From: an uncultured Muribaculaceae bacterium
GTDB lineage: Bacteria > Bacteroidota > Bacteroidia > Bacteroidales > Muribaculaceae
Direction: 5' to 3'
Length of the DNA stretch: 15,158 bases
Assembly (NCBI GenBank): GCA_934590135.1
Contig: CAKTOT010000053.1
Coordinates: 1 to 15,158, forward strand
Both the position numbers and the translations under genes were made by a program. The notes under the pieces were generated by a model. It searched no databases. It was not told the origin of the DNA and worked only from the letters and a program-made list of their open reading frames with translations. Positions 6,751 through 13,867 of the stretch are shown piece by piece; within the stretch, counting starts at the first letter, position 1; every line of letters begins with the position of its first letter.

Positions 6751-8199
6751 ATGACAAACAATATAGAAAAATATGTACTGGACGCCGCGCGCGATGCTTA
6801 TTCGGCGCAATGCGACCTACGTCGGCGCCGTATGCGCTACAAGCGGTTTACCTACGGAGACCAATGGGGCGATATGGTGTGCGACAGTCGCGGTGCCATG
6901 GTGCGAGAGGGCGACCTTATGGCTGCCGGCGGGCGTCCGCCGTTGACCAACAATTTGATACGCCGCTTGGTCAAGACCATCGTCGGGCGCTGGCGCACTA
7001 TGGCTTCCGAGAGCCGTCGTTACGATGATCCGGCACTGGGAGCGCGGCTCAACAGCCTTGCCGAACTTGATGCACGTATGCTCGAAGAATTTTTGATTAG
7101 CGGCTGTGCCATCCAACGCGTGAGCCGCGAGAACCGCGTGCCCGTCGGTAGTGCCGTATGGGTGGACAATGTCAGTCCGCGCGATTTCTTTGTCAATGCC
7201 TTCAGCGATCCGCGCGGTCACGACATTCGATTGGTGGGGATGCTGCACGAGATGACGCCCGTCGAATTGGCCGCGCGCTTCGGTCGCGGTGACCGTGTGC
7301 GCATGGCCGCGCTGCTGCAACGGGCGCGAGCCGAGGCCGGTGGCGACGGCATTCCGGCCGAGCCGCTGGTGCGCGACTCTTCGAGCGAAGACTTTGCGCG
7401 AGCACGCAGCGGATACTGCCGCGTCATTGAGATTTGGACTTTGGACAGCGCTGTGGCATCTTGCGGTACCGATATTTCCATGGGATGGCACTGCCGCTGG
7501 ATGCAGGCCGACGGCACCCTGTTGGAACAATATCACAGCCCCTACGGCCACGGCTCGCATCCCTTTGCCATCAAATACTATCCGCTGACCGACGGCGAGG
7601 TCCATTCGTTTGTCGAAGACGTTGTCGAGCAGCAGAAATACATCAACCGGCTTGTGGTGCTCATAGACAAGATGATGGGTGCCAGTGCCAAGGGCGTTCT
7701 GTTGTTTCCTATGGCACAGAAGTCGCCCCTGGTCTCTTGGGAAGAAATAGCGGAGCGATGGAGCCGTACCGACGGCGTCATTCCCGTGATGGGGCGCGGC
7801 GAGACTTTGCCCACACAGATAACCGGCAGCGGAGCCGATGCCGGGGCGCATCAATTGCTGTCGCTTGAACTGAAGCTTTTTGAAGATGTCAGCGGTGTCA
7901 GCAATGCCCTGCTGGGTCAATCCACCAATGCCGCCGGCGGTGCCGGGCTCTTCGATGCGCAGGTACGCAACTCCACCATAGCCCTTGCCGATATTTTCGA
8001 TACTTTCGAGTCCTTTCTGTCCGACCGCGACCGCCGCATCCTGCTGTGCGGACGTGACGCGCCTGCAACGACCGTTCCGATAGAAGGTTGCGCGCCCTCG
8101 GCCGCTGATGCCGTGAAGAGAGCTACTGTCGGCACGGGTACGGATAAGAGAGTCGGTAGGGAGAAGACTATGAACGACACAAACGCGACACAGCCATGA
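6751..8199 (+). CDS. Phage portal protein
   Basis: This 482-residue protein resembles P22-like portal proteins, which form the ring at one capsid vertex through which DNA passes. Visible family-type segments are YGDQWG (residues 35-40), GRPPLTNNLIRRLVKTIVGR (61-80), a VSPRDFFVNAFSDPRG strand (141-155) and an LVGMLHEMT helix start (161-169). The C-terminal 40 residues are Ala/Thr-rich and probably disordered. I chose the ATG at 6751 because it follows a very A-rich stretch, the usual translation signal in this phylum. An in-frame ATG at 6676 overlaps the previous stop as ATGA and would add 25 residues that look non-native. The next gene overlaps its stop. No terminase gene, its normal partner, is nearby. 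Confidence 0.72.
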   Translation: MTNNIEKYVLDAARDAYSAQCDLRRRRMRYKRFTYGDQWGDMVCDSRGAMVREGDLMAAGGRPPLTNNLIRRLVKTIVGRWRTMASESRRYDDPALGARLNSLAELDARMLEEFLISGCAIQRVSRENRVPVGSAVWVDNVSPRDFFVNAFSDPRGHDIRLVGMLHEMTPVELAARFGRGDRVRMAALLQRARAEAGGDGIPAEPLVRDSSSEDFARARSGYCRVIEIWTLDSAVASCGTDISMGWHCRWMQADGTLLEQYHSPYGHGSHPFAIKYYPLTDGEVHSFVEDVVEQQKYINRLVVLIDKMMGASAKGVLLFPMAQKSPLVSWEEIAERWSRTDGVIPVMGRGETLPTQITGSGADAGAHQLLSLELKLFEDVSGVSNALLGQSTNAAGGAGLFDAQVRNSTIALADIFDTFESFLSDRDRRILLCGRDAPATTVPIEGCAPSAADAVKRATVGTGTDKRVGREKTMNDTNATQP

Positions 8200-8657
8200 A
8201 GACGCTCACCTTACAACGCAACCGCGCCTTTGCCGACTTGTGCCTGCGTATGGCCGACGCCGATCTGCGGCACGGGCGGCGTGTTAATGTTGATGTGATA
8301 GTACGCCGCGCCATATACACTCCGGCCGCCGGGTATTACCTGTCCTATAATCGTGCGCTACGCCTGATATACGGCTGCAGTAATATATGCCGCGACGAAG
8401 ACGGCATAGGTATGCAACGCTCCGAGGCCCTGCGCCGTGCCGTAGACGAATATCGCGCCCGTCACCCGCGCGCCTCGATACCGCGTGCCGTGGCCGATGT
8501 GCTTACCGACAACGGCGCTCCGCGATATTACTTTCGTCCCGAACAAGGACGCCGGATTCTGGCTGACGAAGTGCGTCGCCGCCTGCATGATAGTATGCTT
8601 TCCGGCACTCCGTCGTTGCTGGCTCTTGCTTTTGCGCTACGTCTACGCCGAAGCTGA
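8196..8657 (+). CDS. Unknown basic protein in the phage-head cassette
   Basis: This 153-residue, strongly Arg-rich protein has no family I recognise. It appears mainly helical, with a VNVDVIVRRAIYTPAAGYYL segment near residues 29-48 and an FRPEQGRRILADEVRRRLHD helix near residues 112-131. It has no signal peptide. Its start overlaps the portal stop as ATGA, so it is translationally coupled to the portal gene. High arginine content would suit contact with nucleic acid, but this is speculation. Confidence 0.65.
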   Translation: MKTLTLQRNRAFADLCLRMADADLRHGRRVNVDVIVRRAIYTPAAGYYLSYNRALRLIYGCSNICRDEDGIGMQRSEALRRAVDEYRARHPRASIPRAVADVLTDNGAPRYYFRPEQGRRILADEVRRRLHDSMLSGTPSLLALAFALRLRRS

Positions 8658-8715
8658 AGTCTGACGAGATTATTTATGCCAAATGTATTTACCTAACATC
8701 AAATACTCGAAAACA

Positions 8716-9069
8716 ATGCTAACCATCAATGATATAATAGAAACCGCGCTTGCCGTAGATGCCTTGCAGACACATGTCAGTGTCGATGCCTCCGGTGTAG
8801 ACGTGGGCTTGCGTTCGGCCATGGAGCGATGCGCTCCGGCGATCCTTGCGGCCGTAAGCGCCGAATGTAGCGATGCAGACGCCGATGATGATGCCGTGCG
8901 CAGTGCCATGGAGATGCTCGGTGCCTACCGCTTGCTTGCTGTGATCTACGGCGGTATAGACGCCGCGCGTGCCGAATTCTATGGCCACGCCGCTGCCGAG
9001 TGTGCCACCGCAGTACACGACTTGTCCGCCAGCCGATGTCCCGCCTCGCATAATCCCTCGTGGACTTAG
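8716..9069 (+). CDS. Unknown small acidic protein, last gene of the cassette
   Basis: This 117-residue protein is not recognised. I chose Met at 8716 over an in-frame Met at 8683 because it follows an A-rich stretch and because the extra eleven residues look like untranslated leader. The protein appears all-helical with many Ala, an acidic run (DADADDDA) near residue 55 and a short disordered tail. It has the size and helical look of head-tail connector proteins, though no specific motif confirms this. Confidence 0.6.
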   Translation: MLTINDIIETALAVDALQTHVSVDASGVDVGLRSAMERCAPAILAAVSAECSDADADDDAVRSAMEMLGAYRLLAVIYGGIDAARAEFYGHAAAECATAVHDLSASRCPASHNPSWT

Positions 9070-9148
9070 GCTGCGCCCGCGCACGGATACATGCCGGCCT
9101 TAAACAATTATTTGCATAACAGACAATACACTTGCGACAGAAAAGCCG

Positions 9149-9156
9149 TAACTTTG
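9149..9156 (+). promoter_or_regulatory. Candidate -7 element for the FKBP lipoprotein gene
   Basis: TAACTTTG matches the TAnnTTTG consensus 43 bases before the start codon. The nearest upstream TTG (9132-9134) is only 14 bases away, shorter than the usual spacing. The nine-base GTAACTTTG here is the same as at the phage-head cassette promoter. Confidence 0.5.
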
Positions 9157-9199
9157 TGCCGCATAAAAGCGCATAACAAACAAAACAACACGTATAGAT

Positions 9200-10114
9200 A
9201 TGAAAAAGACAATCGTCACCCTAATGCTTGTCGCCGCCGGCGCTACTGCCGTCGTGTCCTGCGGCAGCGGGTCGGCCTCGGACGAGCACAACGACAGCGT
9301 CGTCAGCAACGAGACCAATGACTCTATTATGATTTATTACGGACGCACCATCGGCGGAAACATTTTGAGCCAGCTTGACGCTTACGCTCGCGAGACCGGT
9401 GATACCCTCGACATAGAAGAATATCTTGCCGGACTACAATACCTTCTCAGCGAAAAACATAGCAACGACTTCCTCTCCGGTGTGGGCGGCGCTATGCGTA
9501 TTCTCGGAGATATGGAAGAATATGAGAAGATGGGCGTCTCCTTGGATCGCGGCAAAATGCTCGAAGCTCTGCGCGCAAGTCTGCTTGCAGATAGCGTAGA
9601 TATTACGCGCATACAGGCCGACGGCGAGACGCTGGGCGCTCTGATACAAGGCGTTGCCGCCAAGGCAGAACAACGCCGCCTTGATGTCGTGCGCAAGTCT
9701 CCCGAAGCAGTCAAGAACGACCGCACCGGAGCCGCTGCCGCCTCAACCGCGCTCAAGAACAATCCCGGAGCGGTGAAGACCGAAAGCGGTATAGTAGCCC
9801 TGATCGAGACCAAAGGCAAAGGCACCATATCCGAACAGGCACATCTGCGTCTGAATATGAAATCTCGCCACGTCAACGGCGATGTATGGCAAAGTACCGA
9901 CACCGAGCAAGTTATTGTTCCGCGCGGTCTTGCCAAAGGCTATATCGAAGCCATCAAGATGCTCGGCATCGGCGGCAAAGGTCGCTTCTATATACCCGCT
10001 GACTTGGCATACGGGCCTGCCGGACTGGCACAAGCCGGCGTAGGACCTATGGAGTGGATGATTGTTGACATCGAGGTGGTCAGCGAGGACAGCCCCGCTG
10101 CTGTGGGCAAATAG
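9200..10114 (+). CDS. FKBP-type peptidyl-prolyl isomerase-like lipoprotein
   Basis: This 304-residue lipoprotein begins with a signal peptide and the lipobox VVSC, with lipidation at Cys21 and an acidic, Ser/Asn-rich stretch after it. Residues 46-132 contain two FKBP_N-like helical halves, one with YYGRTIGGNIL and one with SGVGGAMRIL. A basic linker leads to an FKBP_C domain at about residues 190-294, shown best by the IGGKGRFYIPADLAYGPAG segment and the final MIVDIEVV strand. FKBP proteins catalyse proline cis-trans isomerisation and aid envelope protein folding. Several usual active-site residues appear changed: the DG.xFDSS segment reads NGDVWQSTD and the tryptophan at the pocket base is not obvious, so activity may be weak or lost. 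It is followed by a hairpin terminator. Confidence 0.82.
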   Translation: MKKTIVTLMLVAAGATAVVSCGSGSASDEHNDSVVSNETNDSIMIYYGRTIGGNILSQLDAYARETGDTLDIEEYLAGLQYLLSEKHSNDFLSGVGGAMRILGDMEEYEKMGVSLDRGKMLEALRASLLADSVDITRIQADGETLGALIQGVAAKAEQRRLDVVRKSPEAVKNDRTGAAAASTALKNNPGAVKTESGIVALIETKGKGTISEQAHLRLNMKSRHVNGDVWQSTDTEQVIVPRGLAKGYIEAIKMLGIGGKGRFYIPADLAYGPAGLAQAGVGPMEWMIVDIEVVSEDSPAAVGK

Positions 10115-10144
10115 ACTCAAGTTCGCGGCAAATAAATATCGACC

Positions 10145-10178
10145 CGTATTATAGACGCGGACGTATTATAGACGCGGA
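10145..10178 (+). repeat. Perfect 17-base tandem duplication
   Basis: CGTATTATAGACGCGGA occurs at 10145-10161 and again immediately at 10162-10178 with no mismatch. The second copy provides the left arm of the adjacent terminator hairpin. Confidence 0.9.
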
Positions 10179-10219
10179 GAGGTGTGCAGATTGCAGTACG
10201 CCCCTCCGCGCCGCCTTTT
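10173..10219 (+). terminator. Probable intrinsic terminator after the FKBP gene
   Basis: CGCGGAGAGG at 10173-10182 pairs with CCCCTCCGCG at 10201-10210 at nine of ten positions, with an 18-base loop. A short T4 follows at 10216-10219. The stem is strong but the T-run is short and offset, so termination may be partial. Confidence 0.5.
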
Positions 10220-10233
10220 GCGAAGTGCGATTT

Positions 10234-10286
10234 TTGACCCTTTGTCAATGAAAAAACGTGCAACCACAAAATTTTTTTCAAAAAAA
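10234..10286. promoter_or_regulatory. Two 15-base dyads upstream of the Lrp-like gene, candidate operators
   Basis: TTGAC-CCTTT-GTCAA at 10234-10248 and T7-C-A7 at 10272-10286 are both perfect 15-base inverted repeats, with centres 38 bases apart. Lrp/AsnC proteins often bind 15-base AT-rich dyads upstream of their own gene. Assignment to this regulator is inferred from position. Confidence 0.4.
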
Positions 10287-10320
10287 GTGGGGATAAGCCC
10301 TTGTTTTCCGAAAATAATCG

Positions 10321-10328
10321 TAAATTTG
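10321..10328 (+). promoter_or_regulatory. Candidate -7 element for the Lrp-like gene
   Basis: TAAATTTG matches TAnnTTTG and lies 81 bases before the start codon. A TTG at 10301-10303 is 17 bases upstream, slightly closer than the usual 19-20. Confidence 0.5.
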
Positions 10329-10409
10329 CCACATCCGAACAAGCGTGAATCATCCGCCGCAATTCGGAAGCGAATATTATCCGTAGAAACAACGAAACAC
10401 AATAATACG

Positions 10410-10871
10410 ATGGAAAAGATCGACAACCTTGACCGCAAAATACTCAGTATTATAATGCGAAATGCGCGTATTCCCTCCAAGGATGTAGCCTTGGAATGCG
10501 GAGTGAGCCGCGCCGCCATCCACCAGCGCATCCAGCGCCTTATAGATATGCAAGTCATCACCGGCTCCGGATATACGGTGAATCCCAAGAAGCTCGGCTA
10601 CTCGACATGTACATACGTCGGTGTCAACCTCGAGCGTGGCGCCCTGTATCGCGAAGTGGTTCCCAAGATGGAAAAGATACCCGAGATTGTTGAGTGTCAC
10701 TTCACCACCGGTCCGTACACCATGCTTATAAAGCTCTATGCACGCGACAATGAGCATCTTATGGATCTGCTCAACAATAAGATTCAAAATATTGAGGGCG
10801 TAGTAGGTACCGAGACCCTCATTTCACTTGACCACTCGATACACCGCGTAATTCCGCTGCATGTCGACTGA
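10410..10871 (+). CDS. Lrp/AsnC family transcriptional regulator
   Basis: This 153-residue protein has the full Lrp/AsnC layout. Residues 5-52 are the N-terminal helix-turn-helix, beginning NLDRKILSII and including the recognition segment GVSRAAIHQRIQRL. A short linker leads to the C-terminal RAM/AsnC effector-binding domain at about residues 65-145, with TTGPYTMLIK at the position of the usual TG.YD motif. Here the acidic residue is replaced by threonine. The longer open frame upstream is not used: the ATG at 10410 follows an AAACACAAT leader and starts the conserved domain. Such proteins act as dimers or octamers and often sense amino acids. With ald two genes downstream and dyads upstream of its own promoter, autoregulation and control of alanine catabolism are reasonable inferences. 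Confidence 0.9.
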   Translation: MEKIDNLDRKILSIIMRNARIPSKDVALECGVSRAAIHQRIQRLIDMQVITGSGYTVNPKKLGYSTCTYVGVNLERGALYREVVPKMEKIPEIVECHFTTGPYTMLIKLYARDNEHLMDLLNNKIQNIEGVVGTETLISLDHSIHRVIPLHVD

Positions 10872-10909
10872 CATCGATATGCTACGCGGTTGACATCCCC
10901 GCAACATCA

Positions 10910-10924
10910 CCCCCCCCCTCCCCG
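10910..10924 (+). repeat. Poly-C tract upstream of the amylase gene
   Basis: Nine consecutive C (10910-10918), one T, then five bases beginning CCCC form a slippage-prone tract 31 bases before the GH13 start and 38 bases after the Lrp-like stop. Length variation here would alter spacing in the leader without affecting any reading frame. Confidence 0.8.
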
Positions 10925-10954
10925 TCCTATCATATAGACACAACGTAGAATGTC

Positions 10955-12394
10955 ATGAAATCCATCTTCGCCGTTATAATTGCCGCCATCTTCGGCATAG
11001 CGCCCGCTGCCGCCGCACCGGTCGCCCCCACTACGGTACGCCATCCCCAATGGAGCCGTAACGCAGTCATTTACGAAGTCAATGTGCGTCAATACACGCC
11101 CGAAGGGACATTCAAAGCCTTTGCGCGCCACTTGCCGCGGCTGCGCGACCTCGGCGTGGACATACTATGGTTGATGCCGATACACCCCATATCCGAGGAC
11201 GGGCGCAAAGGTACACTCGGCAGCTACTATGCCGTGCGCGACTACTATGGCGTCAATCCCGAGTTTGGCACCATGGACGATATGTGCGCTTTGGTAGACA
11301 GCATACATGCATATGGTATGCATGTCATCATTGACTGGGTGCCCAACCATACCGGACGAGACAACGCCTGGGTCAAGACACACCCCGAGTACTATGCACG
11401 CAACGCCAAGGGCGAAATGTACGGACCATATGATTGGACCGACGTCTACAAATTAGACTATAAAAATCCGGCCACGCGTCGCGCTATGACCGATGCTATG
11501 GCCTTTTGGCTTAAGAAAGCCGGGATAGACGGCTTCCGCTGCGATGTGGCCATGGAAGTCCCCACCGACTACTGGAATGAGGCGCGTGCCGAGTTGCAAC
11601 GTATACACCCCGATCTGTTTATGCTTGCCGAGGCCTCAAATGCCGACCTTACCGAGCATGCCTTTGATATGGCCTACAACTGGCCTATGAAAGACCTCTT
11701 CAATGCCGTGGCCGCCACCGCCGGCGAATACACCTTTGTATCTCCCGGGGCGGATGCACCGCGCAAATTTAACGAAAAGCACGCCATAGACATTGCGCGT
11801 CTTGTACACGAGCAGCGTGCCCAATTCCCGGGCGATGCTTACTTGATGAATATGATTACCAATCACGACCTCAACTCGTGGGAAGGCACCGAGTTTCAAC
11901 GCTATGGGCGTCTGACCTCGGCGATGGCCGTACTGTCATTCACCCTTCCGGGAATGCCGTTGATATACACCGGCCAGGAAGTCGGAATGAATCGTGCCCT
12001 GCAATTCTTCGAAAAGGACACCGCGCCCGACTTTGATTCCAATCCGGACGTAACCTCGTTTTATGAGACGCTTACGATGCTGAAGCATAATCGTCGCGAA
12101 CTTCGCGCCGGCGCAGCGGCCGGCTTCGAGGCCATAGATACCGGCAACAAAGATGTGCTGATGTTTCGCCGCACAAACCCCGATGCCGCGTCCTCGACCA
12201 TCGTATGCGTCAATCTCGGCAAAGCCGATGCAACGGTGACGTTGCCGTCCGATGTCGTCACCTCGCGCAATATTATGGCGTCAAATATTTCGGCTGCGAA
12301 CTTTATGACGGCGCAAGATGAAGCCTCCGGCTCAAAGAATACGGACGTCACCCTCGCCCCCGGCGGATATATTGTCGTCCCGGTGGATAAGTAA
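10955..12394 (+). CDS. Secreted GH13 alpha-amylase-family glycoside hydrolase
   Basis: This 479-residue enzyme has a signal peptide ending near AAAAP (about residue 21) and no lipobox, so it is probably periplasmic. The four GH13 conserved regions are intact: DWVPNH (127-132), GFRCDVA with nucleophile Asp197, LAEAS with acid/base Glu226, and ITNHD with transition-state stabiliser Asp305. The fold runs as a TIM barrel, and residues about 400-479 form the C-terminal beta domain. GH13 enzymes cleave alpha-1,4 and sometimes alpha-1,6 glucosidic bonds in starch, glycogen or maltodextrins. The subfamily is not certain. No SusC/SusD genes are adjacent, so it is not part of a visible polysaccharide utilisation locus. 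The gene is 83 bases after the Lrp-like gene and 101 bases before ald. Confidence 0.92.
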   Translation: MKSIFAVIIAAIFGIAPAAAAPVAPTTVRHPQWSRNAVIYEVNVRQYTPEGTFKAFARHLPRLRDLGVDILWLMPIHPISEDGRKGTLGSYYAVRDYYGVNPEFGTMDDMCALVDSIHAYGMHVIIDWVPNHTGRDNAWVKTHPEYYARNAKGEMYGPYDWTDVYKLDYKNPATRRAMTDAMAFWLKKAGIDGFRCDVAMEVPTDYWNEARAELQRIHPDLFMLAEASNADLTEHAFDMAYNWPMKDLFNAVAATAGEYTFVSPGADAPRKFNEKHAIDIARLVHEQRAQFPGDAYLMNMITNHDLNSWEGTEFQRYGRLTSAMAVLSFTLPGMPLIYTGQEVGMNRALQFFEKDTAPDFDSNPDVTSFYETLTMLKHNRRELRAGAAAGFEAIDTGNKDVLMFRRTNPDAASSTIVCVNLGKADATVTLPSDVVTSRNIMASNISAANFMTAQDEASGSKNTDVTLAPGGYIVVPVDK

Positions 12395-12495
12395 TCACTA
12401 CATAAAATCCAAACCCCGCGCCGGACATCAAAACTGAAAAACTTACAACCAGATACCCAAACAAACATAAAAACACAATCTAATTCCGTACGACA

Positions 12496-13599
12496 ATGAT
12501 TATCGGAGTACCTAAAGAAATCAAAAACAACGAGAACCGCGTTGCTATGACCCCCGCCGGCGTAGCTGAGTTAGTACACAACGGACACACCGTGTATGTG
12601 CAGCATACCGCCGGAGAAGGCAGCGGTTTCGATGACGAAGAGTATATCGCCGCCGGAGCCCAAATTCTGCCCACCATCGAAGCCGTCTATGACATCGCCG
12701 AGATGATAGTCAAAGTTAAAGAGCCTATCGAACCCGAGTACAAGCTCATCAAAAAAGACCAAGTGGTGTTCACCTACTTCCACTTTGCCAGTGACCGCGA
12801 ACTTACTGATGCCATGATTGCATCGCGTGCCGTCTGCATCGCTTACGAGACCGTACGTCTTGCCGACCGTTCGCTGCCTCTGCTTGTGCCGATGAGCGAA
12901 GTTGCAGGACGTATGTCCATACAGGAAGGCGCACGTTTCCTCGAGAAACCCCAAGGCGGCAAAGGTATGCTGCTGGGAGGCGTCCCCGGCGTTCCCCCGG
13001 CCAAGGTGCTGGTGCTTGGCGCCGGCGTAGTCGGCCGCAACGCCGCTCTGATGGCTGCCGGTCTGGGTGCCGATGTCACCATCACCGACATCTCGCTGCC
13101 CACGCTGCGCCACGTAGCCGAAACCATGCCTCGCGTGAAGACTCTGTACTCCTCACGTCATAACATCGAGAGCCAGCTGCCCGATGTAGACCTCGTAATC
13201 GGTAGCGTCCTCATCCCCGGAGCCAAAGCGCCCAAGCTGGTTACCCGCGATATGCTCAAGCTGATGCGTCCCGGTACCGTTATGGTAGACGTTGCCATCG
13301 ACCAAGGCGGCTGCTTCGAGACCTCGCACCCCACGACACACACCGAGCCCATCTATACCCTCGAAGGCGTTGTACACTATGCAGTGGCCAACATTCCCGG
13401 CGCCGTGCCCCGCACCTCCACGCTGGCGCTCACCAATGCCACGCTGCCTTATGCAATTCGCCTGGCCAATAAAGGCTGGCGTCAAGCATGCCGCGAAGAT
13501 GCCGCTCTGGCGCAGGGCGTCAATATGGTAGACGGCAAGGTTACATTCCCCGCCGTAGCCGAAGCATGGGGCTTGGAATACACCAAACTCGAATTGTAA
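12496..13599 (+). CDS. ald: Alanine dehydrogenase
   Basis: This 367-residue protein matches alanine dehydrogenase at family length. It catalyses NAD-dependent, reversible deamination of L-alanine to pyruvate and ammonium in the cytoplasm, normally as a hexamer. The start MIIGVPKEIKNNENRVAMTP contains the substrate-binding Arg15. Lys75, His96 and Asp269 lie at the positions of the other active-site residues. The Rossmann motif GAGVVG is at 175-180, and the GGKGMLLGGVPGV segment comes just before it. No damage is seen. An AAACACAAT leader precedes the start. A strong terminator follows the stop. The nearby Lrp-like gene is a plausible regulator, as Lrp/AsnC proteins regulate ald in several bacteria. 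Confidence 0.96.
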   Translation: MIIGVPKEIKNNENRVAMTPAGVAELVHNGHTVYVQHTAGEGSGFDDEEYIAAGAQILPTIEAVYDIAEMIVKVKEPIEPEYKLIKKDQVVFTYFHFASDRELTDAMIASRAVCIAYETVRLADRSLPLLVPMSEVAGRMSIQEGARFLEKPQGGKGMLLGGVPGVPPAKVLVLGAGVVGRNAALMAAGLGADVTITDISLPTLRHVAETMPRVKTLYSSRHNIESQLPDVDLVIGSVLIPGAKAPKLVTRDMLKLMRPGTVMVDVAIDQGGCFETSHPTTHTEPIYTLEGVVHYAVANIPGAVPRTSTLALTNATLPYAIRLANKGWRQACREDAALAQGVNMVDGKVTFPAVAEAWGLEYTKLEL

Positions 13600-13657
13600 T
13601 AACGATGTACGCGGATGCAGTGCCAGACGCATTGCACCGTATGACGATATAATATGA

Positions 13658-13720
13658 CGAGGCGGACGCATCGAAATACATCGATGCGTCTGCTTCGTTG
13701 TTTTCGAGGGCTTTTTTTTT
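13658..13720 (+). terminator. Strong intrinsic terminator after ald
   Basis: A 17-base-pair stem (13658-13674 with 13681-13697, two G-U pairs) encloses a six-base loop. It is followed by TTGTTTT at 13698-13704 and, after a short GC stretch, nine T at 13712-13720. This closes the ald transcript before the next promoter. Confidence 0.85.
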
Positions 13721-13731
13721 ATGCTTGACGG

Positions 13732-13763
13732 TTTGCGCGAATGAAAAAAATGCATTAACTTAG
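13732..13763 (+). promoter_or_regulatory. Promoter of the mannose-1-phosphate guanylyltransferase gene
   Basis: TTTG at 13732-13735 and TAACTTAG at 13756-13763 are separated by 20 bases. The -7 box differs from TAnnTTTG at one position. It lies just after the ald terminator and leaves a leader of about 100 bases. Confidence 0.6.
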
Positions 13764-13867
13764 CGGTCGAAACTACGGAACTTGTCGGCACGCTCTGATG
13801 TCTCGGCGTTCGGATGCGTCCCCCGCCAAGGGCCTGACTCAGCATCTAAAAAACACAATACTTAGAT

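Larger units (their letters stand above)
3845..9069 (+). mobile_element. Compact capsid-portal cassette (prophage remnant or domesticated head module)
   Basis: Six same-strand genes, several with overlapping or close starts, include a major capsid-like protein and a portal-like protein. No terminase, prohead protease, tail, lysis, integrase or repressor gene is found among them. Both flanks are chromosomal genes (a ThrE-like exporter and an FKBP lipoprotein). No direct repeats that look like attachment sites were seen at the ends. Base composition is close to that of the flanking host genes, which suggests long residence. The outer limits given are gene limits, not proven element ends. Confidence 0.6.

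Noticed and set aside
6817..7920. Long minus-strand open frame (367 codons) opposite the portal gene
   Set aside because: Composition is that of a shadow frame and no motif is recognisable; the portal frame explains the region.
3790..9156. Shared GTAACTTTG at both ends of the phage-head cassette as an attachment-site repeat
   Set aside because: The shared sequence is just the promoter -7 element with little flanking identity, and no integrase gene is present.
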